In this document: positions 1 to 8,930 of the stretch, in pieces
Layout: each line of letters opens with the position of its first letter
Position numbering within the stretch: the stretch's first letter is position 1
The notes under the pieces: generated by a model
What the model saw: only the letters and a program-made list of their open reading frames with translations
Told to the model about the DNA's origin: nothing
The model's database searches: none
Position numbers and translations under genes: made by a program
Assembly: GCF_000185145.2 (NCBI RefSeq)
Contig: NZ_GL833116.1
Location: forward strand, 126,501-190,500
Direction of reading: 5' to 3'
Source: Hoylesella oralis ATCC 33269
GTDB taxonomy: Bacteria > Bacteroidota > Bacteroidia > Bacteroidales > Bacteroidaceae
DNA length: 64,000 nt

Positions 1-207
1 CAAGTTTTCATGCAGCAGATACGTAGAAACAGCGCCGGCAGCGGTACCGCAGTGGCCGACTTCACCATACGCCTGCACACGGTATGGATGCTTACGCTGT
101 TCAAAGAAATGGCCAGACAGAACATGAGTCCGCACGACAGACGGCAGATATTTACAGATTACGTCACCTTCGAGTGTGTAGGATGGAGAGAGCGCATCAA
201 CCGATGA
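1..207 (+). CDS. 3' end of an unidentified gene, possibly a TetR-type regulator (partial)
   Basis: The reading frame is open from the left edge of the window to a TGA at 205-207, giving 68 residues of a C-terminus. The segment is rich in aromatic and basic residues and ends in WRERINR. It has the helical look of a TetR/AcrR ligand-binding domain, and a regulator directly upstream of a two-gene ABC exporter would be a usual arrangement, but no DNA-binding domain lies inside the window. The ATG at position 10 is internal, so no start can be given. Identification as a regulator is an inference from position and composition only. Confidence 0.4.
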   Translation, partial: QVFMQQIRRNSAGSGTAVADFTIRLHTVWMLTLFKEMARQNMSPHDRRQIFTDYVTFECVGWRERINR

Positions 208-382
208 ACGCTCTCTTTTTTTTGAAACATTTTGAAAAGTGTTCGTTTTTAATCCTGCTGTATAGGGGGCATGGATCGTGAAAAAGTAAAGAAGTAGAAA
301 GATAAAGGAGCAGAAATAGGTTCTTAAAGGAAAAAAGGTAAAAGGATAGATGTGTAAAAGATAGATTTTAAATATAAAGTAT

Positions 383-2170
383 ATGGAAAAAGAAAACAAA
401 CAATCGAACCTGAAGAGGCTGCTCTCGTATGCCGGAAGGTTCAGGTATTTCACTTACGCCTCGTGGGTGTTGTCGGCTTTGAGTGCACTCGTGGCGTTGC
501 TGCCCTTCGTATATATATGGATGATATTGCGCGAAGTCATCGCCGTGGCACCCCATTTCGGCCGTGCAGAGCATATCGTCGGCTACGGTTGGGCGGCGCT
601 CTTCTTCGCCGTTCTGTCTATCCTTATATATATAGGTGCGTTGTTCTGCTCGCATTTTGCGGCGTTCCGTATCGCCTCCAACATACGTTCCGCGCTCATG
701 CACCACATCGTTACGCTGCCCATAGGCTTCATGAACGGCATAGGGAGCGGCAAGCTACGCAAGATAGTCAACGAGTCGAGCGACGCTACAGAGACCTATC
801 TGGCCCATCGTCTGCCCGACAATGCGGGCAGTATTGCCACTCCTATCGGTCTTCTGTGCCTGCTTGCGTACTTCGATTGGCGGCTGGGTATTCTCTGTAT
901 GGTGCCCGTCTTGCTGGCCTATGCCATCATGTATATCTTCATGACCGGTAAGGATTTGAAGGTAAAGATGAACGAATATCAGCAAGCGTTGGACGCTATG
1001 TCGAACGAAGCCGTGGAATATGTGCGCGGTATTCCCGTGGTGAAAACCTTCGGACAGACCGTTTTTTCGTTCAAACGTTTTAAGGATGCCATCGACAGAT
1101 ACGGGCAATGGGTGATCGGCTATACCCGTTCGCTACGCCTGCCTATGGTGGCTTACACCACTATCATCAACAGCATCTTCGCCATTCTGATAGCTGTAGC
1201 ACTCTATACGGCAAGCAGTAAGGCCGACGGAGCGTTCCTTCTCAACCTTCTCTACTACGTAATAATAACGCCGGTCATCACGGTTGTGCTCACCAAAGTG
1301 ATGTATATGAGCGAAGACAAGATCATTGTAGCCAATGCACTTAGCCGTATCGACAGCATTTTAAGTATCGCCCCGCTGCCCGAACCGGCCGTAACGCTTC
1401 CGCCGCGCGACAACTCTGTGGAGCTCAGCGGCGTAACATTTCGTTACAAAGATGCCCGAACAGATGCTTTGAGCGGTGTGTCGCTCAGCATCGGGGCGGG
1501 CGAACACATCGCTTTGGTAGGCCCTTCGGGAGGCGGAAAAACCACATTGGCCGGTCTTGTGGCACGCTTCTGGGACGCCACCGAGGGCACTGTAAGTATC
1601 GGAGGAACGGATGTTCGCAATATCAGAAAGGAAGACTTGATGCGACAGGTGTCGTTCGTGTTTCAAGACAGCCGGCTGCTTAAAGGCTCCATCCTCGACA
1701 ACGTGCGCCTGTGCCGCCCCGAGGCAACCGAGCAAGAGGTGCGCCGTGTGCTTTCCGAAGCGCAGTGCGACGACATCATTGCCAAGCTCCCGAAAGGCAT
1801 ACACACGCTGATCGGTACCGACGGAACCTATCTCTCGGGCGGCGAACAGCAGCGCATAGCCATCGCAAGAGTAATGCTTCAGAACACTCCCATACTCATT
1901 CTCGACGAGGCAACGGCCTTTGCAGATCCCGATAACGAGGCGCGCGTGCAGGCTGCATTCAAGGTTTTGGCGGTGGGAAAAACCGTTATAACGATTGCGC
2001 ACCGGCTGTCTGCCGTGACTACAGCCGACCGTATCTGCGTGTTGAAAGACGGTAAAATCTGCGAAGAGGGTACACACGACGAACTTAAAGCGCGCAGCGG
2101 AGGCCTGTATGCCGAGATGTGGCGCGAATACAACCAATCTGTAAACTGGAATATAGGAGGAAGAAAATGA
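383..2170 (+). CDS. ABC exporter half-transporter, subunit 1 (permease fused to ATPase)
   Basis: This 595-residue protein has an N-terminal type-1 ABC exporter membrane domain with about six hydrophobic segments between residues 20 and 300. A nucleotide-binding domain follows, with Walker A GPSGGGKTT near residue 380, signature LSGGEQQR, Walker B ILILDEAT and the H-loop AHRLS. It most likely pairs with the next gene as a heterodimeric exporter in the inner membrane; substrate unknown. Genes of this pattern in Bacteroidetes are often annotated as siderophore or multidrug exporters, but nothing here fixes the substrate. Its TGA overlaps the next ATG (ATGA), so the two are translationally coupled. 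The gene is GC-rich compared with the accessory DNA further right. Confidence 0.9.
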   Translation: MEKENKQSNLKRLLSYAGRFRYFTYASWVLSALSALVALLPFVYIWMILREVIAVAPHFGRAEHIVGYGWAALFFAVLSILIYIGALFCSHFAAFRIASNIRSALMHHIVTLPIGFMNGIGSGKLRKIVNESSDATETYLAHRLPDNAGSIATPIGLLCLLAYFDWRLGILCMVPVLLAYAIMYIFMTGKDLKVKMNEYQQALDAMSNEAVEYVRGIPVVKTFGQTVFSFKRFKDAIDRYGQWVIGYTRSLRLPMVAYTTIINSIFAILIAVALYTASSKADGAFLLNLLYYVIITPVITVVLTKVMYMSEDKIIVANALSRIDSILSIAPLPEPAVTLPPRDNSVELSGVTFRYKDARTDALSGVSLSIGAGEHIALVGPSGGGKTTLAGLVARFWDATEGTVSIGGTDVRNIRKEDLMRQVSFVFQDSRLLKGSILDNVRLCRPEATEQEVRRVLSEAQCDDIIAKLPKGIHTLIGTDGTYLSGGEQQRIAIARVMLQNTPILILDEATAFADPDNEARVQAAFKVLAVGKTVITIAHRLSAVTTADRICVLKDGKICEEGTHDELKARSGGLYAEMWREYNQSVNWNIGGRK

Positions 2171-3819
2171 ATATCATCAAGACTTTACAACACAAATATG
2201 CACTCTCCGAGAGAGGTGCACGCGACATGGTAAAGGCGTGCATCAGCTGTACAGCGGCAGATTTAGTACTGATTATGCCGGTTGGTTTGCTGTATTTCAT
2301 AGTGGCAGACCTGCTCCACGGCGGGCATATAAGCGGCGGACGTTCCGCTTGGTATGCCGTTCTAACGGCGGTATGCCTACTGTTTATCGCCCTTACAACG
2401 TACATTCAATACAACGCCACGTTCTTTGCAACCTACGTAGAGAGCGGTGTGCGGCGCATTACTATTGCCGAACGGCTGCGACGGCTGCCCCTTTCGTTCT
2501 TCGCAAAGAAAGACCTTGCCGATCTTACGAGCACCATCATGGCCGATTGCGCTACCTTGGAAACAGCCTCATCGCATTGGATTCCCGAGTTTATAGGTGC
2601 CATTCTTTCCGTTATTCCCGTAGGCATAGGCCTGTTCTTTTACGATTGGCGCATGGCTGCGGCAGCCCTCTGGGTGTTTCCGGTGAGCCTTGCAGTGGTA
2701 TTGCTCTCCACCACTGTGCGCGACAGGCTGGGGCGCCGGCAGATGAAGGCCAAGATGGCATGTGCCGATGGCATACAGGAATGCCTCGAAACCGTGCGCG
2801 ACTTGCACGCCAACAATGCCGAGACAATGTATCTTAAAGGCCTCGATACGAAAATAAAAGCCGTGGAACATCGTGCCATTGTGAGCGAACTGGGCATGGC
2901 AGTGTTCGTGGTCAGTGCCCAATTGATACTGAAGTTAGGCATCGCAACCGTGGTTCTTACGGGCGCCATGCTGCTGATGCAGGGACAGTTGAATGTACTC
3001 CTGTTTTTCATGTTCCTGCTGGTGGTGTCTCGACTTTACGATCCCTTGTCGGCCGCACTCATAAATCTTGCTGCCATCATCGGGCTGAGTGTGCAGAGCG
3101 AACGTATGAACGAAATCTTGGAACACCCCGTTCAAGGAGGCACAGACAGACTTACCAACCGCGGATATGATATCGTGTTCGACCACGTGGGCTTTGCTTA
3201 CGACGCCTCGGAACCCGTGTTGACCGATGTTTCGTTCACTGCCCGTCAGGGCGAGGTAACAGCTCTGGTAGGCCCGTCGGGTGGGGGTAAGACCACCGTA
3301 TCGCGACTTGCCGCCCGTTTTTGGGATGTGAGCAGCGGACGCATCACCGTGGGAGGCATGGATATCGCCACGGTTGATCCCGAAACATTGCTGTCGCTTT
3401 ACTCCATTGTGTTCCAAGAAGTAACACTGTTTAATAACACTGTGATGGAAAACATACGCATCGGGCGCAAAGATGCCACCGATGAAGAGGTGCTGCATGC
3501 CGCACGTATGGCTCATTGCGATGCCTTTGCGGAGCGTTTGCCCGACGGTTGGAATACGTTGATAGGCGAAAACGGCTCCGAACTTTCGGGCGGAGAGCGG
3601 CAACGCATATCACTTGCACGCGCCTTTCTTAAGGATGCTCCCATCATTCTATTGGACGAAGCGACGGCTTCTCTCGATGTTGAAAACGAGACGATGATAC
3701 AAGAATCGCTCTCAAGACTCATCGAAGATAAGACGGTGTTGGTGATTGCGCACCGCATGCGCACGGTGTCGGGTGCCGACAAGATAGTAACGCTGCGTGG
3801 CGGGAAGGCCTATGTGTAG
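2167..3819 (+). CDS. ABC exporter half-transporter, subunit 2 (permease fused to ATPase)
   Basis: A second fused permease-ATPase of about 550 residues, paralogous to the gene before it. Walker A GPSGGGKTT lies near residue 369, followed by the signature LSGGERQR, Walker B IILLDEAT and an H-loop AHRMR. I chose the ATG at 2167 rather than an upstream in-frame ATG because it sits behind a strong AGGAGGAA ribosome-binding site (2155-2162) and overlaps the previous stop codon by four bases. The tight coupling supports a heterodimer made in equal amounts. Substrate is not evident. The methyltransferase downstream may belong to the same transcript. Confidence 0.9.
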   Translation: MNIIKTLQHKYALSERGARDMVKACISCTAADLVLIMPVGLLYFIVADLLHGGHISGGRSAWYAVLTAVCLLFIALTTYIQYNATFFATYVESGVRRITIAERLRRLPLSFFAKKDLADLTSTIMADCATLETASSHWIPEFIGAILSVIPVGIGLFFYDWRMAAAALWVFPVSLAVVLLSTTVRDRLGRRQMKAKMACADGIQECLETVRDLHANNAETMYLKGLDTKIKAVEHRAIVSELGMAVFVVSAQLILKLGIATVVLTGAMLLMQGQLNVLLFFMFLLVVSRLYDPLSAALINLAAIIGLSVQSERMNEILEHPVQGGTDRLTNRGYDIVFDHVGFAYDASEPVLTDVSFTARQGEVTALVGPSGGGKTTVSRLAARFWDVSSGRITVGGMDIATVDPETLLSLYSIVFQEVTLFNNTVMENIRIGRKDATDEEVLHAARMAHCDAFAERLPDGWNTLIGENGSELSGGERQRISLARAFLKDAPIILLDEATASLDVENETMIQESLSRLIEDKTVLVIAHRMRTVSGADKIVTLRGGKAYV

Positions 3820-3887
3820 CTCGTTGAGACGGCAGATGAGGCCTGCACACGTAGCACGTAATACAGATAAGAAATAAAAATAAATGT

Positions 3888-4703
3888 ATGAAAGAAAAGA
3901 TAAAATTCAGCGGCGTGGTGCAAGAAACGCTGCTCATCCCGCTCTATATGCGGGCTATAGAGAGTAAACGGAAGACAGACAACATACTGAAAGACGACTA
4001 TGCCGAAGGGTTAGTCGACCGTATAGACTATAACTTCGCCAAACTGAAGAATGCAAAAATGAGCTATGTGGGCTGTGTTGTGCGCGGCAGATATTACGAT
4101 GATGCCGTCCGAAGTTTCATCCTGTCGCACAAAAACCCCGTTGTTGTGAACGTTGGGTGCGGTCTCGACACGCGCTACCAGCGTATCGTGGAACACGACC
4201 GTGCCGTGTTTTACGAACTCGATCTGCCCGAAGTGATCGAACTGCGTAGGCACCTAATACCCGAACAGCAGGGCGATACCTACCTCGAAGGCTCGCTGCT
4301 CGACGACGATTGGATGGATGAATTGCGCACACGTCATCCCGACAGCGAGTTTCTTATTGTTGCCGAAGGCGTGTTGATGTACTTCTACGAACGGCAGGTA
4401 AAGAGGTTTGTTACGCGTATAGCCAAGCGGTTTGCCGGCGGAGAACTCTGTTTCGACGTCTGTGGTCCTATGATGACGAAGCACGGAATGCGCCCCGACT
4501 CGCTGCAGGACTCACCGGTAGAGATACGATCGGGCTTTGCCGACGGGCGCGAGATGGAAAAGTGGGCGCCCAATATTCGGCTGATAGAGCAGAAAAGCTA
4601 TATGAGCATGTTCCGTAGCCGGTGGGGGCTCGTGGCCTACACCTTCGGTCTGTTTCCACGATTGTGCTTCCGTTTCAGCTCGATGCTGCGTTTCAGATTG
4701 TGA
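3888..4703 (+). CDS. LCM-type class I SAM-dependent methyltransferase
   Basis: A 271-residue protein with the S-adenosylmethionine-binding motif VNVGCGLDTR at residues 87-96, followed by YELDLPEV and VAEGVLMYF. This motif order is typical of the leucine carboxyl methyltransferase family (PF04072, which includes TcmP). In bacteria members methylate small molecules or carboxyl groups; the substrate here is unknown. It lies 68 bases after the ABC exporter pair and on the same strand, so the three may form one operon, a common arrangement in Prevotella and Bacteroides. It has no signal peptide and is expected to be cytosolic. Confidence 0.85.
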   Translation: MKEKIKFSGVVQETLLIPLYMRAIESKRKTDNILKDDYAEGLVDRIDYNFAKLKNAKMSYVGCVVRGRYYDDAVRSFILSHKNPVVVNVGCGLDTRYQRIVEHDRAVFYELDLPEVIELRRHLIPEQQGDTYLEGSLLDDDWMDELRTRHPDSEFLIVAEGVLMYFYERQVKRFVTRIAKRFAGGELCFDVCGPMMTKHGMRPDSLQDSPVEIRSGFADGREMEKWAPNIRLIEQKSYMSMFRSRWGLVAYTFGLFPRLCFRFSSMLRFRL

Positions 4704-4715
4704 TAGATTGGGGGA

Positions 4716-5270
4716 GTGCGGGCGGAAGATAGGGGGTATTCCATTGCAATACGAAAAGCGAATATTGTTTCGGAATACCTTGTCCGCAGATTTGTTACTG
4801 TTATTTCATCATGTTTTAAATGCTTGTATAGAATTGATAAACAGCATTCTACAGAAATAATGATGAATGGCGATAGGATTATGTTTTTTGTTTTCTTTTT
4901 CTTTTTTACCGAGTCGGTGTCGGTTGAAGATATCATCAGCGAACTCGCTTCGTGTTTTCTGAAGTGTTATCTTCTTTATGCGATGGCTATTTGCTCATTG
5001 AAGATGAGCAGCGAGTATGCTATTTTTGTGAATAATTTCTCCTTCCTTTCAATCATGACGGTTGGTTTGGCAGGTCTTTCGGTGGCTATCTCGGTCCTTC
5101 TGACGATATTTTTCCTCGGCATCGTTACCAATTGTGAGCCTTCATCGCAATAATGACTACGGTTATATTATTGTTTCGGGGTATTTTACAACCTATCTGT
5201 TGGAGATCGGTATGACTTCTATTTATGGAATAGGCATACTTTTGGCTACATTGTTAATGAGTTGACCGAA
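4716..5270 (+). pseudogene. Degenerate membrane-protein reading frame, unrecognised
   Basis: An open frame of 145 codons (4716-5153) contains a phenylalanine-rich stretch and two to three hydrophobic segments. After its stop, another frame carries on with a hydrophobic, protein-like sequence (to about 5258, ending LLATLLMS), which suggests one membrane protein broken by a frameshift near 5125. I do not recognise the family. The codon use is AT-rich and unlike the gene before it, and the region marks the start of the accessory mosaic. It could also be non-coding sequence that happens to be open. Confidence 0.3.
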
Positions 5271-5445
5271 GCTACAAAGGTCCGTGCCATAATCGACAAT
5301 TGTTTAAGTTATTTATTTTAGTAGCTATCTTCATAAACTTATATTATTATGTACCAACGATACGTCAAGTAATGAAAATGTAAAAAGGATGTTGGTGGAT
5401 GTAGATAGATGTTGGCGAGTGACTTTCTATTATAAGATGTTAAAA

Positions 5446-5476
5446 AGCCTCCCCGTCAATGAGGGTAGTGGAGGCT
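5446..5476 (-). terminator. Rho-independent terminator for the minus-strand gene end at 5545
   Basis: AGCCTCC (5446-5452) and GGAGGCT (5470-5476) form a 7-bp perfect stem, extended by further C/G pairing inside. On the minus strand the stem is followed by TTTTTAA. It lies about 70 bases past the stop codon of the truncated minus-strand gene. Confidence 0.7.
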
Positions 5477-5544
5477 CTATAATAGAATCCGGTTAAAAAT
5501 AAGTCAGCGTAGACTCTCGTGAGCAGAGGCCGACCGTAGAATGA

Positions 5545-5826
5545 TTATTGAAACTCTATAGTTTCAGACGGATTGCTTTCGGAATTGTCCTTCTTGCTTA
5601 CCGCTGTTACAAAGTAGGTTCCTTTTTGCGGCAGCTCCAGTTTTGTCTCACGGGTGATGGCAATTAATGTGGCAGTTTTGCCGCCTCCGTTACTGAGATA
5701 TACGGCGTAGTAAATATTGTCTGAGGTGGTCCACTGCAATTCATTGCCGTTCAAGCGCAGTCTGGCAAGAGCCACGGGTTGTACAGCCGGTCGTTTGCCC
5801 AGATAGATGGAGCCGAATGGCGGGCG
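5545..5826 (-). pseudogene. C-terminal remnant of a secreted protein with a fibronectin-III-like end
   Basis: The minus-strand frame is open from about 5833 to a TAA at 5545-5547, with a sensible sequence (PPFGSIYLGKRP.. then ..LQWTTSDNIYYAVYL.. to the end). The pattern resembles the C-terminal beta-sandwich of Bacteroidetes family-10-type glycoside hydrolases or other FnIII modules. The frame runs into an in-frame stop near 5836, and the opposite strand becomes a phage-like gene at the same place. So this is a gene tail cut by a recombination junction near 5820-5830. Its own terminator (5446-5476) is kept. Confidence 0.5.
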
Positions 5827-6319
5827 GTTCGTCGGTTACCGGAATATCGTGCTTTCTAACGTCAACATGCATGTATCTTACAAAAGCGGCATGCAGGCGC
5901 TGCACCTCGCGCACAACGGCATCGCATCCGTGCAGAGCGCCGCGCAAGCGGCATGCATTCGAGACGGAAAGCTCTGTGCCTTCGGCGCAATGAACATTCC
6001 GGGAATATTGCTCGCAGGAACGGTGAGCAGGTATGGGCAGCTAAGCAATGCGTGGGGAGAGTTTGCGGCAGGAGCGAGTTTGCAATATACTTCGTATGGC
6101 GGTGTGCAGGTACTTAGATTAAAATTTAATAGTCCTCTTCCTTGTAGTGCCAATTACGTGGCCATTGTCACCCCCAATGACGATACGTCGCCGTACGGAT
6201 GTATGCCGGTGGTTCGCCATAAGACGGCAAACTATTGCGATTTTCTCGTGGTCAACGATAGCGGCGGCGAAGTAACCCATGTTGGTTTAGACTTTATGAT
6301 TATCGGGCGTAACAAATAA
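5807..6319 (+). CDS. Phage structural protein, C-terminal part (remnant)
   Basis: A 170-codon open frame whose end, with DFLVVNDSGGEVTHVG and a closing IIGRNK, reads like the C-terminus of a prophage tail or virion-associated protein; I cannot name the family with certainty. The first codons (about 5807-5826) overlap antisense to the truncated gene on the other strand, so the ATG at 5807 is probably accidental and the true N-terminus is missing. GC content is higher than in the DNA to the right. A bidirectional terminator follows directly. Confidence 0.45.
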   Translation: MEPNGGRFVGYRNIVLSNVNMHVSYKSGMQALHLAHNGIASVQSAAQAACIRDGKLCAFGAMNIPGILLAGTVSRYGQLSNAWGEFAAGASLQYTSYGGVQVLRLKFNSPLPCSANYVAIVTPNDDTSPYGCMPVVRHKTANYCDFLVVNDSGGEVTHVGLDFMIIGRNK

Positions 6320-6323
6320 AAAA

Positions 6324-6343
6324 GCCCGCCGGAATGGGCGGGC
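6324..6343. terminator. Bidirectional terminator between convergent phage-like remnants
   Basis: GCCCGCC (6324-6330) and GGCGGGC (6337-6343) form a 7-bp all-GC stem with a 6-base loop. It is preceded by a run of A and followed by T-rich sequence, so it can act in both directions between the plus-strand gene ending at 6319 and the minus-strand frame ending at 6350. Confidence 0.75.
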
Positions 6344-6349
6344 CTGTAT

Positions 6350-6637
6350 TTAGTTCTTGTTCTTGGCTTTGAGTTTGCGCCACTGGGCGCCGGTGATGGG
6401 GATAAAGGTGTAGGCCTTTTCGAGTATTTGATAGCACCGGTCGTACTCGCCTCTTTCATAGGCTGCTCGCACGAGCTTCTCGGCAGCTTCGAGCTGCGCA
6501 TTGGGCACGTAGGCAATGGTATCTCATGTGGTAGGGTTAATAATCGGACCGTTGTACTTTTGATCAAAACCGCAAAAAGTGGTATCGCCATTCTCAATGT
6601 GTATCGGACGTTCAAATACAACATCGCGGAGTGTCAA
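6350..6637 (-). pseudogene. Phage-related gene remnant with an in-frame stop
   Basis: Read on the minus strand, the frame from about 6637 down to the TAA at 6350-6352 gives a coherent protein tail (..FERPIHIENGD.. , ..AEKLVRAAYERGEYD.. , ending KLKAKNKN). It is interrupted by a TGA at 6524-6526, just where a tryptophan codon (TGG) would fit. The upstream end is lost at a junction near 6637, where a different plus-strand gene begins. It shares its terminator with the phage-like frame on the other side and is probably from the same prophage. Function unknown. Confidence 0.45.
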
Positions 6638-7449
6638 GAAAAAAGGTTGCCCATATTTTTAAAGATCATTCTATAGCTTTAGATGTGACTTCTGACATCA
6701 ATTTGTCTTCGAGGGAAATAGATGAACTTTTTATCCCACATGATGGATACTCCAACTGGATGAATAGAGTCATATCATTCAAAAATGAATATATTTTCCA
6801 ATCATTAATTCCTTCTGTTATAATGAATTATGACGATGAAGATTTTGATGAAAATATCAGAAGGCAAGTAGAAAAATTAAGCAGTGTTTTCCAAATGCTT
6901 ATGTATAGATTCTCTCTTGATAATGAGATAGCTATAGATGATATTAAATTAATTAACAACAATTTGTCTGATTCTAATGATTTGCTTATAGTTCTTGATT
7001 GTGGTTGGATTCCTGCTGCGTCTTACAAGAATCCTGCTGAAATTTGCATTAGAAAGGTTCAAGAAATTAAAGAAGCTTTAGGTGAGAGTAGATATACAAT
7101 TACAATATGCTCTATAACATTTCCTAATAATATTAGTGAAATAGGAAATGATCATAGTGATACTTTTGATCTCAGAGAAATAGATTTGTTCGAGATGGTA
7201 AAATCTCGATATTCTGAAGTTGTATATGGAGATTACGGCTCAATAAATCCATTAGAAATGATCAGATACTTCTGTTGCAAGGCAATCTGTTTCAGATAGC
7301 TGTTTTCCATGTTCGATTGACGAATGGGGATATTCTCAGATTAGAAATTGTTCATTAGGAGATGCACCCTCTGCTTCCCCATCATTTTGGATCTCAGTTC
7401 GTATGAATTCTCATATTGTACAACAGATTTTGAGATTGAGAATTTAAAT
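6631..7449 (+). pseudogene. Beta-family protein (PF14350-like), 5'-truncated and frameshifted
   Basis: The first frame (6631-7299) encodes about 220 residues ending in YGDYGSINP, a hallmark of the C-terminal third of beta-family proteins. The frame then breaks. Sensible sequence resumes in another frame (SCFPCSIDEWGYSQIRNC.. to the TAA at 7447-7449, overlapping the next gene's start), so at least one frameshift near 7255 and probably another exist. The usual N-terminus is missing because the DNA before about 6640 belongs to a phage remnant on the other strand. Partner of the sce7726-like gene that follows. Biochemical function of the family is not established. Confidence 0.5.
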
Positions 7450-7977
7450 ATGGCATTAATAATGCGCCCAGCAGACGGGATAAAGATAGCCGTCATAGAG
7501 TACTTTATTGAAAGATACCCAGGAGTCATTATTGGCAATGAGGTAATGTATGGTACAACAAGAAAGGTTGTTGACTTGTTAGTTTTATACAAAGGGGAAA
7601 CTTATGCCATTGAAATAAAGAGTGATAAAGATGACATGAGAAGGCTTCCTGAACAGCTAAAAGAGTATTCTCTTATATTTGATCATACTATTGTTTTTAC
7701 GCATCCAAGGTATAAAGATGAGGTTTTGTCATTGGTACAGCCTAGAGTATCTGTTTATGAAGTTTTAAATGGTAATGTAAATAAAATAAAGAGTTCTAAT
7801 ACCTCAAATAGGACAACAAAGCGAGAAATGGTATATTCAATAAGCTCTGTATTTTTAAGAAAATTCTTACCAGCAGTTAAAAAGATGGACTCTGATATGA
7901 TTAGAACTCAAATAATAAGAAACTATGATAAAGTGAGATACATAATATGTTTTTTCAATTTTTGGAACAAAAATTAG
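7450..7977 (+). CDS. sce7726 family protein
   Basis: I take the ATG at 7450 as start, which gives MALIMRPADGIKIAV as N-terminus; longer versions run through the tail of the previous gene. The sequence ..VDLLVLYKGETYAIEIKSDKDDMRRLPEQ.. carries a nuclease-like D-(x)n-ExK core (V-D-L-L-V then AIEIKSD), the pattern of sce7726 family proteins, which are predicted PD-(D/E)xK-fold proteins. Homologues sit next to sce7725/beta-family genes, as here. The role is unknown; a link with phage defence or mobile elements is an inference from the usual neighbourhoods. The gene is AT-rich and appears intact. Confidence 0.6.
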   Translation: MALIMRPADGIKIAVIEYFIERYPGVIIGNEVMYGTTRKVVDLLVLYKGETYAIEIKSDKDDMRRLPEQLKEYSLIFDHTIVFTHPRYKDEVLSLVQPRVSVYEVLNGNVNKIKSSNTSNRTTKREMVYSISSVFLRKFLPAVKKMDSDMIRTQIIRNYDKVRYIICFFNFWNKN

Positions 7978-8142
7978 TTAAAGGTTTTAATTTGTTTTTA
8001 TATGAAAGAGATGAAAGAATATCTGTTGACGATTTATCATTATTATCTGCGAGATTAAATATCTAATTGAATACATATTAACGGTAACCAACGAGTTTTT
8101 TACAAGAAGTCCCTCCTTGTCCTGAACGGATAAGAATATCTA

Positions 8143-8328
8143 ATGATTATCAAGTTTGAACTTATGAATATTTGGACATCATTGATGTGTCCAAGATACT
8201 CAAAGGGGAACAAAAACGTCTACAACGGGTTTTGGACAGGGAAGATCCCTTATCTCAAAGCTAATGGACGTTTACTCTTTCTAAGGTCGGAAATAGATGG
8301 GATGTTGCGGAAGTATCATGAATGGTAA
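8143..8328 (+). pseudogene. Helix-turn-helix (excisionase-like) protein, broken
   Basis: The 61-codon frame ends [20 protein letters not shown].., the recognisable 'wing' part of MerR/Xis-like helix-turn-helix proteins used by Bacteroides mobile elements. The part before residue 30 is not in register. A different frame upstream (..[11 protein letters not shown]..) looks like the missing first half, so a frameshift near 8190-8220 is likely. No partner gene remains intact next to it. Confidence 0.35.
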
Positions 8329-8744
8329 TTTTTGTCGCCTATAAATTTTTATCTGTAATTATTTTGCAGGAACAAAAATAACATTTACCTTCGCAAGCAG
8401 AAAATTGGTTGCGGATTTACCGCACACAGAGATAACAGTACTCGCTTGGCATACCGTAAGATCTGTCAGCGAGTCATTTTTTATATATACTATGGAGAAT
8501 AAGGGGGCAAGCGCTATGTCTATGCTAGATTTTGGCAATAAAACAAATATATTGCCGAAATCTCAGTGTCTCATAGAATAAATATATCTATCTATGCTTC
8601 ATTTCATCCTTCTTCTTTTCGCAATGGTTGTGATTTTATCCCACAGGTCTATTAGTTTACCTACGAGCAAAAAAACAACCAATCGGTTGCAATTACAAAA
8701 TTCTTTTGTATCTTTGTCATTGGTTTTAATGGCAGAAAGTAAAC
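8329..8744. other. Intergenic region with a possible hairpin, no gene seen
   Basis: AT-rich, 415 bases. It holds an imperfect inverted repeat around ACTCGCT (8452-8458) and AGCGAGT (8479-8485) and a promoter-like pair just before the abiEi-like remnant (listed separately). I see no convincing coding frame. Confidence 0.4.
8686..8716 (+). promoter_or_regulatory. Bacteroidetes-type promoter upstream of abiEi-like remnant
   Basis: GTTG (8686-8689), 19 bases, then TATCTTTG (8709-8716). The second box matches the TAnnTTTG consensus exactly and the spacing is standard for the Bacteroidetes primary sigma factor; the first box differs from TTTG at one base. It sits about 30 bases before the ATG at 8745. 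Confidence 0.5.
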
Positions 8745-8930
8745 TATGAGTGTACCAAAAGAAAGAAAAATAAACCAAATGCTTCAATCCGGACAAAAAA
8801 CGAGTTGTTGTTTACCTCATGGCTTGTAGAGCAAGGCTATTCCAAGCAATTGCTGAGTAGATATCATTCTTCTGATAGGTTATCCTCTCTATGCAAGGGA
8901 GTCATGTACCGTTTTGCAGAGGCCTCACTC
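8745..8930 (+). pseudogene. abiEi-like type IV antitoxin, N-terminal remnant
   Basis: The start MSVPKERKINQMLQSG followed, after a one-base frame change, by LFTSWLVEQGYSKQLLSRY and LSSLCKGVMYR matches the N-terminal winged-helix region of AbiEi-like transcriptional regulators, the antitoxin half of type IV toxin-antitoxin modules. The frame breaks near 8800 and homology stops near 8920-8930, where transposase-like sequence begins. So the gene is both frameshifted and cut off. No abiEii toxin gene is visible. A good promoter is still present upstream. Confidence 0.5.

Noticed and set aside
368..706. Minus-strand open frame opposite the first ABC gene
   Set aside because: Shadow of the plus-strand exporter gene; low-complexity, no family-like motifs. 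The same holds for many other frames opposite real genes.
8450..8490. Structured RNA or attachment site around ACTCGCT..AGCGAGT
   Set aside because: Stem is imperfect and no family pattern is recognised; left as an unassigned hairpin in the intergenic entry.
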